64,000 nt of DNA, taken from assembly GCF_040219335.1 (NCBI RefSeq), contig NZ_JAVJSQ010000004.1, forward strand, positions 248,001 through 312,000, in the 5' to 3' direction. Source of the DNA: Gimesia sp. (GTDB lineage Bacteria > Planctomycetota > Planctomycetia > Planctomycetales > Planctomycetaceae). The notes under the pieces are model-generated. The model ran no database searches. It was given only the letters and a program-made list of their open reading frames with translations, and was not told the origin of the DNA. A program made the translations under genes and the position numbers. Of this stretch, positions 1-9,102 are shown piece by piece; within the stretch, counting starts at the first letter, position 1, and each line of letters opens with the position of its first letter.

Positions 1-1
1 T

Positions 2-1333
2 GTTGATGCCACCTATGAAGGGGATCTGTTCGCGCTGGCCGACGTCCCTTACCGCGTGGGTCGCGAAGCCCGCGATGAATATAAGGAGCCACACGCGGGC
101 AAAGTCTTCGTCAACATTGACGGTCATCGGCCAGAGAGCGTCGTGAAAGAGAGGCTCAACATCCGCGTCTATGGTGCCCGTCAGGGGAGCATCGATCCCA
201 CCAGCCCATTATCAGCGGATGGCGCAGTGCAGGCATATAACTACCGGTTCTGTGTGACGTCCGATCCCGCCAACCGGCTGCCGATCCCAAAGCCGGCGAG
301 TTATGATCGTGCAGACTACCTGGCCTTTCACCGTCGGTACATCCCGGCGAGCCAGGGGCCAAACCACAAATCACACGTCAACAGCCCGATCATGCCCGGT
401 CATAACCATGCCTATCCCGAAGCCGACTGGCCGACCCGCGAGAAGATCATCCAGCAGCACCTCGACTTCGGCCTGGGACTGATGTGGTTCCTGCAGCACG
501 ATGAATCAATCCCGGAAACCAAACGACAGGAGTACCTTAAATGGGGGCTGCCCAAAGACGAATACGCCGACTATGATCACGTGCCTTACGAAATGTACGT
601 CCGCGAAGCACGGCGGATCGTGGGCCGGCAAGTCTTCAACGAAAATGACGGGATGCTGGCGGATGGCTACCATCGCACACCGATCCACCAGGACAGCATC
701 GCGGTGACCGACTGGTACATGGACTCGCACTCCTGCACAACCGACAGCCGCCCCGGCTTCAAATATGACGGCAAACTGATCCTGACCGAAGAGTCCCGCC
801 CGTCTCAGATTCCATATCGCGCACTGTTGCCGCAGGGGGTCGACAATCTGCTGGTGCCGGTCTGCCTCTCCGCGACCCACATCGCCTGGGGCGCAATCCG
901 CCTGGAACCGGTCTTTCTCTCCACAGGCGAAGCCGCTGGTTACGCCGCCGCCTTGGCAAAGCAGCAGGGAACCACGCCTGCGGATCTCAATCCCGACCTG
1001 CTACTGAAAACGCTGGTCCGCCGCCGGCAGCTGGTCAGTTTCTTCAACGACCTGAAAGTCAACAACTCAGATCCCTCAATCCCCGCCGCCCAGTACTTCG
1101 CCACCAAAGGCTTCTTCAACGACTATGACGCCCGTCTGAACGAACCACTGACGCAAGCAGTCCGCGAAGTGTGGGAGCGGGGGCTGAGACAGCTGGAGCA
1201 GGGAACGCTGAATCCCCACCAACTGGCTGCAAAGGTTCAGCAGGCGGAAGAACAAAAATCGCCGACGTCAGGGGAGACGCGCGGGGCATTTTTATTAGAA
1301 GCACGGAGCAGAATTGAACCACGGTCTTCCTGA
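2..1333 (+). CDS. FAD-dependent oxidoreductase, C-terminal part (5' end outside window)
   Basis: The reading frame is open from base 2, so the true start lies upstream of the window. The left edge reads VDATYEGDL, a signature of planctomycete FAD-dependent oxidoreductases of the FAD_oxidored type (PF12831). Near the end, VPVCLSATHIAW is followed by STGEAAGYAAALA, which matches the C-terminal segment that closes over FAD in this group. The N-terminal Rossmann GxGxxG motif is not in the window. Substrate is unknown; relatives are often annotated only as secreted or xanthan-lyase-like flavoproteins, and I infer no reaction. The gene is visibly more GC-rich than most of the window, as is the next gene. 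The last ~110 residues are less conserved. It ends 95 bases before the next start on the same strand, so co-transcription is possible. Confidence 0.8.
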   Translation, partial: VDATYEGDLFALADVPYRVGREARDEYKEPHAGKVFVNIDGHRPESVVKERLNIRVYGARQGSIDPTSPLSADGAVQAYNYRFCVTSDPANRLPIPKPASYDRADYLAFHRRYIPASQGPNHKSHVNSPIMPGHNHAYPEADWPTREKIIQQHLDFGLGLMWFLQHDESIPETKRQEYLKWGLPKDEYADYDHVPYEMYVREARRIVGRQVFNENDGMLADGYHRTPIHQDSIAVTDWYMDSHSCTTDSRPGFKYDGKLILTEESRPSQIPYRALLPQGVDNLLVPVCLSATHIAWGAIRLEPVFLSTGEAAGYAAALAKQQGTTPADLNPDLLLKTLVRRRQLVSFFNDLKVNNSDPSIPAAQYFATKGFFNDYDARLNEPLTQAVREVWERGLRQLEQGTLNPHQLAAKVQQAEEQKSPTSGETRGAFLLEARSRIEPRSS

Positions 1334-1428
1334 GAATCTGAAACCCAAGTTGACTGTTTTCTCAGTGGAAGTATGATCTGAACGTTTTGATCTTCATTCT
1401 CAGAGTGCTCATTCTTCAGGAAGCAGCC

Positions 1429-2163
1429 ATGTTCGACTTCGATACCCCCACCGTTAATGAAATTGCTGCGGATGTGTTTCGGATTGGCTGTTATGCGCCG
1501 GCCTTGGATCTGCAATTTAATTATTTCCTGGTGCGGGATGACGCGCCGCTGCTGTTTACGACCGGGTATAAGTCCAGCTTTTCACTGGTACAGCAAGCGG
1601 TCGCGCAGGTGATGGATCCGGCAAAACTGCGGTACATCGCCTTCAGTCATTTTGAGTCGGATGAATGCGGGGCGCTCAACCAGTGGCTGGACGTGGCGCC
1701 CGAGGCGGAGCCGGTCTGCAGCCTGGTCTCGGCGATGGTGAATATCAACGACTTCGCGATCCGACCGCCCAAAGGGATGGTCGACGGCGAGCAACTTAAC
1801 ACGGGCAAATATCAGTACCGCTTCTGCTCGACCGCGCAGCTGCCGCACGGCTGGGACGCGGGTCTGCTCTATGAAGAGACTCAGGGGACGCTGTTCTGTT
1901 CGGACCTGTTTCACCAGGGAGGGAATGTGGATGCGCTCACCGAAAGCGATCTGTCAGAACAGGTGCTGGCGGCGATGCAGCAGATGCAGGCGGGACCGCT
2001 GGCCGATTATATCCCCTACACGAAACAGACGGGCCGAATTCTCAACCGTCTGGCGGACCTGAAACCCAAAACGCTGGCAATTATGCACGGTTCCAGTTTC
2101 GCCGGAGATGGGGAACAGGCCTTTCGGGATCTGTCGACCGCGATGAAGTCGGTCTTCGGTTGA
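1429..2163 (+). CDS. MBL-fold protein with flavodiiron-type (ODP) domain
   Basis: A 244-residue protein starting at ATG 1429, chosen because AGGAAG lies just upstream (1418-1423); a TTG at 1387 would add an implausible hydrophobic leader. The whole chain looks like the oxygen-binding diiron (ODP) MBL domain of flavodiiron proteins, with no flavodoxin domain attached. Visible ligand positions are H74, E76 and D78 in [11 protein letters not shown], then H140, D159 and H220. The usual HxExDH motif carries Glu79 where the second His is normally found. Flavodiiron proteins reduce O2 or NO to water or N2O; stand-alone ODP proteins may instead be sensors or peroxide/oxygen-handling enzymes. The function here is open. 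It is GC-rich like the preceding gene. Likely cytoplasmic, since no signal peptide is seen. Confidence 0.75.
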   Translation: MFDFDTPTVNEIAADVFRIGCYAPALDLQFNYFLVRDDAPLLFTTGYKSSFSLVQQAVAQVMDPAKLRYIAFSHFESDECGALNQWLDVAPEAEPVCSLVSAMVNINDFAIRPPKGMVDGEQLNTGKYQYRFCSTAQLPHGWDAGLLYEETQGTLFCSDLFHQGGNVDALTESDLSEQVLAAMQQMQAGPLADYIPYTKQTGRILNRLADLKPKTLAIMHGSSFAGDGEQAFRDLSTAMKSVFG

Positions 2164-2335
2164 AGAACCAAAGTCATTTTCTTCCACCATGCAAGGGACG
2201 TAAAATACGAACGTTTCTATTGGTGAAGAGATCATGCTAAGAGACGGCAGACTGAAAAAGTGGTTGCCTACTCGAATGAGATCCGTCAGAATAAAGCGCA
2301 AGAGTCCTTTGGAATGTTTCGCGAGGTTCTGTCCA

Positions 2336-2776
2336 ATGCATCCGTCCATTAAGAAGTTACTGATCCTCTTCTGCCCATCCGTCGTTTTTCTGCTGCTGAT
2401 GATAATTCTGGTTTACAACAAGCACAGTGCGCAGCATGAGCCAACGCCGCTGGAGATCAAAATGTCACAAATTCGACTGGGCACCAGTGTGGAGGACGCT
2501 GATGCCATTATCGGGACGCCCCCCGACCTCACGAAAGAGTCCAGGGGAGTGATTGTTAATTCCACTATGTTACTGGATGAAACGAATCCAAAGTCAGCCG
2601 GTCATGGTCCGCCCCAGGACTATACCCTGCGAACCTGGAAGGGTGAAGAAGTCAGCGTGACAGTCGTGTTTGACCTGGACGGAAAATCTGTCTGCCACTG
2701 GTCCTGGTGGAACAATCAATCCCCTCAGTCTCCCTACGGCCCCTATCGGGTGTTTGAGCGCGTCGGGCTGTTTTGA
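2336..2776 (+). CDS. Small membrane-anchored hypothetical protein
   Basis: A 146-residue protein if started at ATG 2336, which has GAGG nine bases upstream; a longer frame begins at 2234. The short start gives a classic N-terminal anchor: MHPSIKK followed by a hydrophobic stretch of about 20 residues (FCPSVVFLLLMIILVY), then an extracytoplasmic domain. The segment MSQIRLGTSVEDADAIIGTPPD resembles the repeat that opens SmpA/BamE-like and related lipoprotein folds (a G-x-S/T-x-x-x-x-x-x-x-x-G-x-P pattern), but the match is weak. I do not recognise a family. It ends two bases before the stop of the convergent esterase gene, with no room for a separate terminator. Confidence 0.55.
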   Translation: MHPSIKKLLILFCPSVVFLLLMIILVYNKHSAQHEPTPLEIKMSQIRLGTSVEDADAIIGTPPDLTKESRGVIVNSTMLLDETNPKSAGHGPPQDYTLRTWKGEEVSVTVVFDLDGKSVCHWSWWNNQSPQSPYGPYRVFERVGLF

Positions 2777-2778
2777 AT

Positions 2779-3864
2779 TTATTTCACCTTCGCGAACTGC
2801 TTCTGGAAGAACTCCAGCATTTCGCGTTGAGGATTGCGGCCTTTGGCTTCCGGTGTGTAGATGAAGACGTTGTCGATTTCGAGTTCGTTCATCTTTTTCA
2901 CCAGATCACGCCCGAAGTTGGGGTGATGGATACCCTGGCCGGGGCGGGCGTTGGCGGGCAGGGGGCCGTCTGCTTCGCTGTAGACCATGTAGAGTGGTGG
3001 ATCGTCTTTCGTCAGATGCATGATCGCAGATGATTCGTCGTAGCGTTTCTGCTGTTCCGGAGTGGGATGCAGGGCCTCTTCTGCTGTGTCCACGCCGTAA
3101 GCTTTGAAGATCGAAGGGTGCTCCCAGGCCCGGCCACCTACCAGAGCTTTGATTTTGATCGGATCGTATGTGCTCTGTCCGCCAAAGGTGCCGACCGCCT
3201 GAATGCGGGTCGATTCGCGTTCAATGGGATCGTCGCTGTCCGGTTTAGCCAGGTCGTCGTGAAAGGCGATCCACATTGAAATCCCGGCGCCGGCGGAGCC
3301 TCCAAAGCAGGCCACCCGCTTCGGGTCAATGTTCCACTCTTTTGATTTGCTGCGAAGAAACTGCACGGCTCGAGCTCCGTCGCGCTGTGGCTCGGGAAGC
3401 AGGACTTTTTCCCCGTCAATAAAGCGGTAGTGAATCGCAGCGACGCTGATGCCGGCGTCCAGACACTGCTGTAGGAAGCCGGGATTCACCCGCTTACTGC
3501 CTCCTACAAATCCTCCGCCGTGAATGTAGACGACCAGGGGAGTCGGCTGATCCGATTTGGCCTGGTAGAAGTCGAGTACGTTCCGTGCATGGTCACCGTA
3601 TTTCACATCGGCGTGGGTTGGTTTGACAGAATTGACCGGTCTCCCCTGACGTTTCTGCATTTGCAGGCGATAGGCCCGCGCTTCGTCTCGGGTGAGAATA
3701 CCATCCTTGTTTTTGTCAGCCGCCGGAAAGCGTTTTAGCAGTTGCTGCAGCCGCTCGTCCGGCTGTGGTTTTTCATCGGCTGCCCAGACGGGATACGAAC
3801 TAGCCACAAAAGCGCAGACGGCAAGGACGCGGAGACTGATATTTGTGAAACGCATGTGTGGCAT
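2779..3864 (-). CDS. Secreted alpha/beta-hydrolase esterase with EF-hand
   Basis: A 361-residue esterase/lipase of the BD-FAE/HSL-like alpha/beta-hydrolase group. The start at 3864 is preferred because GGTGA lies four bases upstream and it yields a signal peptide (MPHMRFTN, hydrophobic core, cleavage near VWA-AD); the frame extends to 3918. After the signal, residues 50-61 form an EF-hand calcium loop (DKNKDGILTRDE). The oxyanion motif HGGG is at 115-118 and the nucleophile elbow GGSAG at 188-192 (Ser190). The acid may lie in the YSEAD segment and a His in the C-terminal part, but these were not pinned down. EF-hand plus carboxylesterase is a common planctomycete combination, probably an acetyl-xylan-type or polysaccharide esterase acting outside the cytoplasm. 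Substrate is not known. Confidence 0.85.
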   Translation of the reverse strand: MPHMRFTNISLRVLAVCAFVASSYPVWAADEKPQPDERLQQLLKRFPAADKNKDGILTRDEARAYRLQMQKRQGRPVNSVKPTHADVKYGDHARNVLDFYQAKSDQPTPLVVYIHGGGFVGGSKRVNPGFLQQCLDAGISVAAIHYRFIDGEKVLLPEPQRDGARAVQFLRSKSKEWNIDPKRVACFGGSAGAGISMWIAFHDDLAKPDSDDPIERESTRIQAVGTFGGQSTYDPIKIKALVGGRAWEHPSIFKAYGVDTAEEALHPTPEQQKRYDESSAIMHLTKDDPPLYMVYSEADGPLPANARPGQGIHHPNFGRDLVKKMNELEIDNVFIYTPEAKGRNPQREMLEFFQKQFAKVK

Positions 3865-4238
3865 TGAGTCACCAGTTTTCTGTTGATATGGGAAAAGAAA
3901 ACGATTCATTAAAATCATTGATTATTTTATGATGCCGTGCTGTTAATTCTCAAGAAAATTCTTAACCACTCTAAACAACACATACTTTTTCCACCACGAC
4001 GAACACAAAACATTATTGGTGCCCAAGAGTAATTGCCCCAAGTGAGTTGGCCAGTACCGTTTTCCAGAATGGAATCAACAACAGTACTAAGGACCGATAA
4101 ACGAATCCGGTTCTGCCGGGCAAGAATCACAAAACAGGTCTGACTTCGGGGTATCTGGACTGATAGAATAATATAAATCGTCTGGAATTTGCGGGCCGCA
4201 ATCTGGAACAGCCCTGACAGGGCGGAAAGCGCTGGTCG
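3865..4238. other. Intergenic stretch, divergent promoter region
   Basis: About 370 bases separate the divergent esterase and DUF1598 genes. The sequence is AT-rich near the esterase start and contains an AT-rich segment near 4164-4178 that could serve as a -10 region for the plus-strand gene, but no convincing -35 was found. A 67-codon minus-strand frame at 3927-4130 has no recognisable protein features and is probably spurious. Confidence 0.4.
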
Positions 4239-5669
4239 ATGAAACTCCTCTCTTACTTACAAAGCAAACGAAATCTATACCGGCTCGGGGTAATGCTCTG
4301 TCTGACGATCTGCCTCACTTCAGTCAGTCTGGCTCAAACCAATAACGGAGGCAACAATAACGGTAACAACACCAATAACCAGAACAACAATCAGAATGCT
4401 GGTGGGATCACCATTGATGCGAAAGGTGTCATTTCGGCGCCGTTTCAGATCACGTTGAACAGCAAGCAACTGAACCAGAAACGGCTACAAGCCCTGGCGG
4501 CCCAGGCTCTACCTGCAGACGTCAATCAAAAGTCGGAGTTCCGCAAGGTTTCACTGGTGCAGTTGGAGAAAGTCTGCCAGGAATATAAAACAAAAAATGA
4601 GCCACTGCCTCCCGAGGTGCAATATCTGGCAGGGCTGTGGCGAATTGATTACCTGTTTGTCGATCGGGAGAACCATGATCTGGTAATCGCTGGCCCGGCA
4701 GAGGGCTTTGCAACGAATGCACAGAACCGAGTGGTCTGTGTGAATTCAGGGAGGCCACCGATCCGACTGGACGACCTGGTTGTGGCACTGCAATCTCAGG
4801 AACAAGACCTGGTGACTGGCTGTTCGTTTGATGCGAAACAGGAAAACCTGGCGCGGATGCATGAATATATTCGCAGAACAAACAACGCCTCTTCGACGGC
4901 GACCGCGGTAAGCCGTTTCCGCACCATGGCTCAGATCCTGGGGATGCAGGACGTGACCGTGACTGGAGTGCCGGCAGGTTCTCATTATGCTCGGGTACTG
5001 GTTGAAGCGGACTACATGTTGAAACGAATTTCGATTGGCCTGGAGCCCTCGGGAATTCGTGAGATCAAAAGTCACCTCGCGACCCTGCGGGGTGGAGGCA
5101 ACAGCACTCAGCGATGGTGGTTCACACCCCTCTATGATGCATTCACAACTACAGCAGACCGGGATGCATTTCAGCTCTCCGGACAGCGCTTACAGATGAT
5201 GTCCCAGGAGGAGTTTGTTAGCCAGGCGGGACAGCGAACAGAAGCTTCAGAGACCCGAAATTCAACAACCCGGTATGCGCAGCAGTTCACAAAATATTTC
5301 GCAAAACTGGCAGACCTGCACCCCACATTTGCCGAGCTCCAGTCAATCACCGACCTCACTGTGCTGGCGGCGTTGATCCGGAAAGAACGACTCGACGATC
5401 AGGTGGGATGGGATCATCGGTTCTTTCTTGCTGAATCTGATTATCTGATCCCTCAGGGAAATATTCCCACACAAGTACCAACGGCGATGAATTATAAGAA
5501 AGCAGGGCGTTTGATGATCTGCCTCGTCGGAGGTGGTGTGACGATCAATGCTCGATCTTTACTGCGTCAGACTGAGTTTGTAACGATGCGGGATAATTCA
5601 CTGACTGAACGAAAACAATCTATTCAACGAGGTGTAGGCAACCTGAAATCCCGCTGGTGGTGGGATTGA
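4239..5669 (+). CDS. DUF1598 domain-containing secreted protein
   Basis: A 476-residue protein with a signal peptide (MKLLSYLQSKRN, hydrophobic core, SLAQ cleavage region), followed by an Asn/Gly-rich linker (about residues 34-54) that is low complexity and probably disordered. The middle contains the planctomycete-restricted DUF1598 region: LAGLWRIDYLFVD, then HDLVIAGPAEG, near residues 128-155. The rest is conserved only in planctomycete homologues as far as I can recall, and no catalytic motif is visible. Extracytoplasmic location is inferred from the signal peptide. The chain ends in an unusual RWWWD. Function unknown. It stands alone, 123 bases before the sulfatase gene on the same strand. 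Confidence 0.75.
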   Translation: MKLLSYLQSKRNLYRLGVMLCLTICLTSVSLAQTNNGGNNNGNNTNNQNNNQNAGGITIDAKGVISAPFQITLNSKQLNQKRLQALAAQALPADVNQKSEFRKVSLVQLEKVCQEYKTKNEPLPPEVQYLAGLWRIDYLFVDRENHDLVIAGPAEGFATNAQNRVVCVNSGRPPIRLDDLVVALQSQEQDLVTGCSFDAKQENLARMHEYIRRTNNASSTATAVSRFRTMAQILGMQDVTVTGVPAGSHYARVLVEADYMLKRISIGLEPSGIREIKSHLATLRGGGNSTQRWWFTPLYDAFTTTADRDAFQLSGQRLQMMSQEEFVSQAGQRTEASETRNSTTRYAQQFTKYFAKLADLHPTFAELQSITDLTVLAALIRKERLDDQVGWDHRFFLAESDYLIPQGNIPTQVPTAMNYKKAGRLMICLVGGGVTINARSLLRQTEFVTMRDNSLTERKQSIQRGVGNLKSRWWWD

Positions 5670-5792
5670 CGTTCGATATGTGATACGTTTTACTGAAACT
5701 GATTCTCGTCACCCTCCAGACACTTCAGGCCGATACTTTAGTGCCTGACCAACTGAAATCAACACGATCTATTAAAAGAAACTGAATTCATA

Positions 5793-7589
5793 ATGAGACG
5801 CGCTTCCTTATTGACTCTATTCTGTTTTCTGGTCTGTTCCATAGTTTTGTCGAACGGAGCTCTCCTCTTTGCGGTGAAACCGAATGTGCTGTTGATTATG
5901 ACTGATGACCAGGGATGGGGGGACGTCCGGCTGCATGATAATCCGTTGATTGAGACGCCAAACCAGGATCTACTGGCGCAACAGGGAGCCCAATTTGAGC
6001 GGTTCTTTGTTTCGCCCGTCTGTGCCCCGACTCGAGCCGCACTCTTGACGGGACGCTATAGTCTGCGGACGGGCGTGCACGGTGTGACCCGCGGTTTCGA
6101 GAACATGCGCGGGGAAGAGGTCACGATTGCTGAGATTCTGAAATCAGACGGATATGCAACCGGTGCCTTTGGGAAATGGCATAACGGGCGACATTATCCG
6201 ATGCATCCCAACGGCCAGGGATTTGACGAGTTCTTCGGTTTCTGTGGAGGTCACTGGAACAGTTATTTCGACACGAACCTGGAACATAATCGACAGCCGG
6301 TTAAATCAGAGGGCTACATCACAGATGTACTGACTGACAAGGCGATCGATTTCATCAAACAAAATCAGGAACAGCCGTTCTTCTGTTATGTCCCTTATAA
6401 CGCACCGCATTCGCCCTGGATCGTTCCAGAGAAATACTGGAACAAGTATGCCGACAAAGGTCTGGATGACAAAGCACGTTGTGCCTACGCCATGGTGGAT
6501 TGTGTGGATGTAAATCTAGGTCGATTACTCAAAACCCTGGATGAATTGAAGCTGGCTGACAACACCATTGTACTGTTCCTGACAGACAACGGCCCGAACA
6601 GCAATCGGTACAATGGTGATATGCGCGGTCGCAAGGGCTCGATCCACGAGGGAGGTATTCGCGTACCGCTGTTCGTACGGTACCAGGGAAAAATCGAGCC
6701 TGGGACAGTCGTCAAGCCGATCGCCGCACACATTGACATTCTGCCAACGCTGCTGGAATTCTGTGACGTGGAGTCAACATCTGGAGTTCCCGTGGATGGC
6801 AAAAGCCTTGTGCCGCTGTTGACCAAGTCTGCTGAAGCGAAATGGCCAGAGCGAATGCTATTTGTCGATCGTCTGTTCCGCAATTCGATTCCGGGAACGG
6901 AGCTTCCCGTTGGATCAGTGCGTACCGATCGCTGGCGAGCTGCATATGAGCGAAACAAGTGGAGCCTGTATGACATACAAGTAGACCCGGGAGAGAAAAT
7001 CGATGTCTCTAAAGAGAACCCGAAGGCTCTAAATCGATTGAAGACAGCTTACAGCAAGTGGTTTCAGGATGTATCAGAACTCGGCTTTGAGCCGATACCC
7101 ATTCCTGTAGGACATCCCAAAACAACGACAACATCTCTGCCGGCAAATGAATCATTTCTGAAACCGGAAGCCGGGCAGGGGATTAACTACAGTGGCAAAG
7201 GACACAATGGTTACGCTAACAGCTGGCTCGAAGACTGGACCGACACCGGAGCAAATGCGGTCTGGCACCTGGAAGTATTAACACCCGGAACTTATACAGC
7301 AACTCTGAAATACACCTGTGCCAAAACTGATGTGGGTTGCCAGATTGCCGTGGAAACCGGTGACCAGAGTCTGAGTGCGACAATTTCCAAGCCTCACGAC
7401 CCGCCCAAGATAGGAAACCAGGATCGGGTTGAGCAGTCAGATAACTATCAGCGAAAAGACTGGGCGGAGCTCAAGCTAGGCACATTGGAACTGAAAAAAG
7501 GCACCTGCGATCTCAAACTCACAGGTATCAAAAAGCCAGGCAATGAACTGATCGACGTTAAGGGGATTGAGCTGATGCGTCTGCAGTGA
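5793..7589 (+). CDS. Secreted sulfatase with C-terminal carbohydrate-binding-like domain
   Basis: A 598-residue sulfatase. Residues 1-28 form a signal peptide; NVLLIMTDDQGWGD supplies the first calcium-site aspartates. Cys77 sits in VCAPTRAALLTGR, the CxPxR motif whose Cys is converted to formylglycine, here with T in place of the more common S. A further metal-site segment is FLTDNGPN. The sulfatase core ends near residue 430. Residues ~445-598 form a separate beta-rich domain (GINYSGKGHNGYANSWLEDW, then a G-T-Y pattern and KLTGIKKPG) resembling CBM/DUF-type domains found at the C-terminus of planctomycete sulfatases. It probably hydrolyses sulfate esters of marine polysaccharide. The last 32 bases overlap the 3' end of the convergent hemG gene. 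Confidence 0.9.
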   Translation: MRRASLLTLFCFLVCSIVLSNGALLFAVKPNVLLIMTDDQGWGDVRLHDNPLIETPNQDLLAQQGAQFERFFVSPVCAPTRAALLTGRYSLRTGVHGVTRGFENMRGEEVTIAEILKSDGYATGAFGKWHNGRHYPMHPNGQGFDEFFGFCGGHWNSYFDTNLEHNRQPVKSEGYITDVLTDKAIDFIKQNQEQPFFCYVPYNAPHSPWIVPEKYWNKYADKGLDDKARCAYAMVDCVDVNLGRLLKTLDELKLADNTIVLFLTDNGPNSNRYNGDMRGRKGSIHEGGIRVPLFVRYQGKIEPGTVVKPIAAHIDILPTLLEFCDVESTSGVPVDGKSLVPLLTKSAEAKWPERMLFVDRLFRNSIPGTELPVGSVRTDRWRAAYERNKWSLYDIQVDPGEKIDVSKENPKALNRLKTAYSKWFQDVSELGFEPIPIPVGHPKTTTTSLPANESFLKPEAGQGINYSGKGHNGYANSWLEDWTDTGANAVWHLEVLTPGTYTATLKYTCAKTDVGCQIAVETGDQSLSATISKPHDPPKIGNQDRVEQSDNYQRKDWAELKLGTLELKKGTCDLKLTGIKKPGNELIDVKGIELMRLQ

Positions 7590-9048
7590 GAGTAAGCATG
7601 AGCCGCTCTGCGGCGTCCTCTGCACTCTGAATCGAATCAGGTATGCCAACACCACGATAGGCATTACCGGCCAGTTCCAACCCTGGATAGCGTGACGCCT
7701 GTTGTTCGATCTGCTCGACCAGTTCCAGATGCCCAAGATGATACTGGGGCATGGACTGATTGTGTCTGAGCAACTTAGAGAACAGAGGTTTGCCCTGCAG
7801 TCCCAGGATATCGTCGAGTTCGCTGCGCACAATTTCCTGCAGTTCCTCATCGGTGTGTTCCAGCATTTCTGATTGCATGGCACCACCGATGAAAGTACGA
7901 AGTTGAATACAATCTTCCGGCGCTCGACCAGGAAACTTGCGACTGGCGAATGCGACTGCAAATATTTTGCGTTTCTCTGCAGCAGGAATCACCAGACCAA
8001 AAGCGCGGAGCGGATGTTTGATATCTGAGAGCTTATAGATATTAACGAGAATCGCTGTAGATGCGTATTCAATCTGCGCAAGCAGGCTGGAGAGTTCGGG
8101 AGCGAATCCTGTGGTCATACTCGCCGCCTGATGTGTGGGCGCCGCGATTAAAACGGCGTCGAAATGCTGTGTTTGAGCTGTTCCCTTCGAGGCCATGGTC
8201 ACTTCATATCCCCCCCCCGCTGAGGGCACAACATGGGTAACACAATGTTCAAAGAGGATTGTTCCCCGCTCGGAGACACGCTCCGCCAGAGTGCGTGTCA
8301 GCGTTTGCATACCTCCCTTGAACGCGGCAAACAGACCATAACGGGCACCTGTGGCATCGGACTGGGAGCGGGCTGCTTTCTTCTGATGCCGGGCGGCTTT
8401 GATCAGGCTGCGATGATCCCGTTCCATGTCCAGGAAGCGTGGAAGTGTCGCCCGTAAGCTTAGTTTCTCTGGATCGGAGGTATAAATACCAGCTACCAGT
8501 GGTTGCACGAGTCGCGTCAGAGCTTCTTTACCAAATCGGCGGGTTACGAAATGGGCAAGACTTTCATCGTCCTGGTCAAGACCATTTGAACTGTGCCGAC
8601 GGGGCAGAAAGTATTCCAGTCCCATGCGAATTTTCCCCCACAAGCTCAGCAACGGAGTACGCAGTATAGGGAGCATGCGCGAGGGGGTCATCAGTTCGAA
8701 CCCGAGTGGGACAGGCACTGTTAACCCTCGACTCAATACGAGTGCTCCCCGGTAGCGGGTATCAGTGGAAATCAGCTGATCTACCAGCCCCAGACGCTTA
8801 CAAAGATTGATACCTGCAGGCTTGTTGGTAATGAACATGTCGGCGCCGGTATCGATCAGATAATCACCCTGATCGATAGTCCCGATCCACCCACCTGATT
8901 CAGGTTGTGCTTCGAAAAGGGTCACTTCCACAGGCTGCTGCTGTTCATCGGCCAGTTCCAGAATACGATGTGCAGCAGATAGACCTGTCACTCCACCACC
9001 AATCACGGCGATGCGTTTTACTGCTGTTGAAGGATTGGAGTCAGTCAT
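7558..9048 (-). CDS. hemG: Protoporphyrinogen oxidase (HemY-type)
   Basis: A 496-residue oxygen-dependent protoporphyrinogen oxidase, which oxidises protoporphyrinogen IX to protoporphyrin IX in the penultimate step of haem synthesis. The start is ATG 9048 (MTDSNPSTAVKRI); a TTG at 9066 is less likely. The FAD dinucleotide-binding motif GGGVTGLSAA begins near residue 16, followed by the acidic strand end VTLFEAQ. The C-terminus has the family's GNAYRGVGIPDSI FAD-contact segment. No signal peptide is seen, so it is probably a peripheral membrane enzyme. It is the last gene of a hemD-hemE-hemG series. Two oddities: a run of nine C (nine G in the coding strand) at 8210-8218 encodes a Gly triplet, and the stop lies inside the end of the convergent sulfatase gene. 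Confidence 0.9.
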   Translation of the reverse strand: MTDSNPSTAVKRIAVIGGGVTGLSAAHRILELADEQQQPVEVTLFEAQPESGGWIGTIDQGDYLIDTGADMFITNKPAGINLCKRLGLVDQLISTDTRYRGALVLSRGLTVPVPLGFELMTPSRMLPILRTPLLSLWGKIRMGLEYFLPRRHSSNGLDQDDESLAHFVTRRFGKEALTRLVQPLVAGIYTSDPEKLSLRATLPRFLDMERDHRSLIKAARHQKKAARSQSDATGARYGLFAAFKGGMQTLTRTLAERVSERGTILFEHCVTHVVPSAGGGYEVTMASKGTAQTQHFDAVLIAAPTHQAASMTTGFAPELSSLLAQIEYASTAILVNIYKLSDIKHPLRAFGLVIPAAEKRKIFAVAFASRKFPGRAPEDCIQLRTFIGGAMQSEMLEHTDEELQEIVRSELDDILGLQGKPLFSKLLRHNQSMPQYHLGHLELVEQIEQQASRYPGLELAGNAYRGVGIPDSIQSAEDAAERLMLTLTADASAQSP

Positions 9049-9102
9049 GAGGTCGTTCAATATCAACAGGACAACAAAAAGAACTTATTTCAGGCGAAAC
9101 AG

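Noticed and set aside
3927-4130. 67-codon minus-strand frame
   Set aside because: No family match, no ribosome site, and it fills a divergent promoter region.
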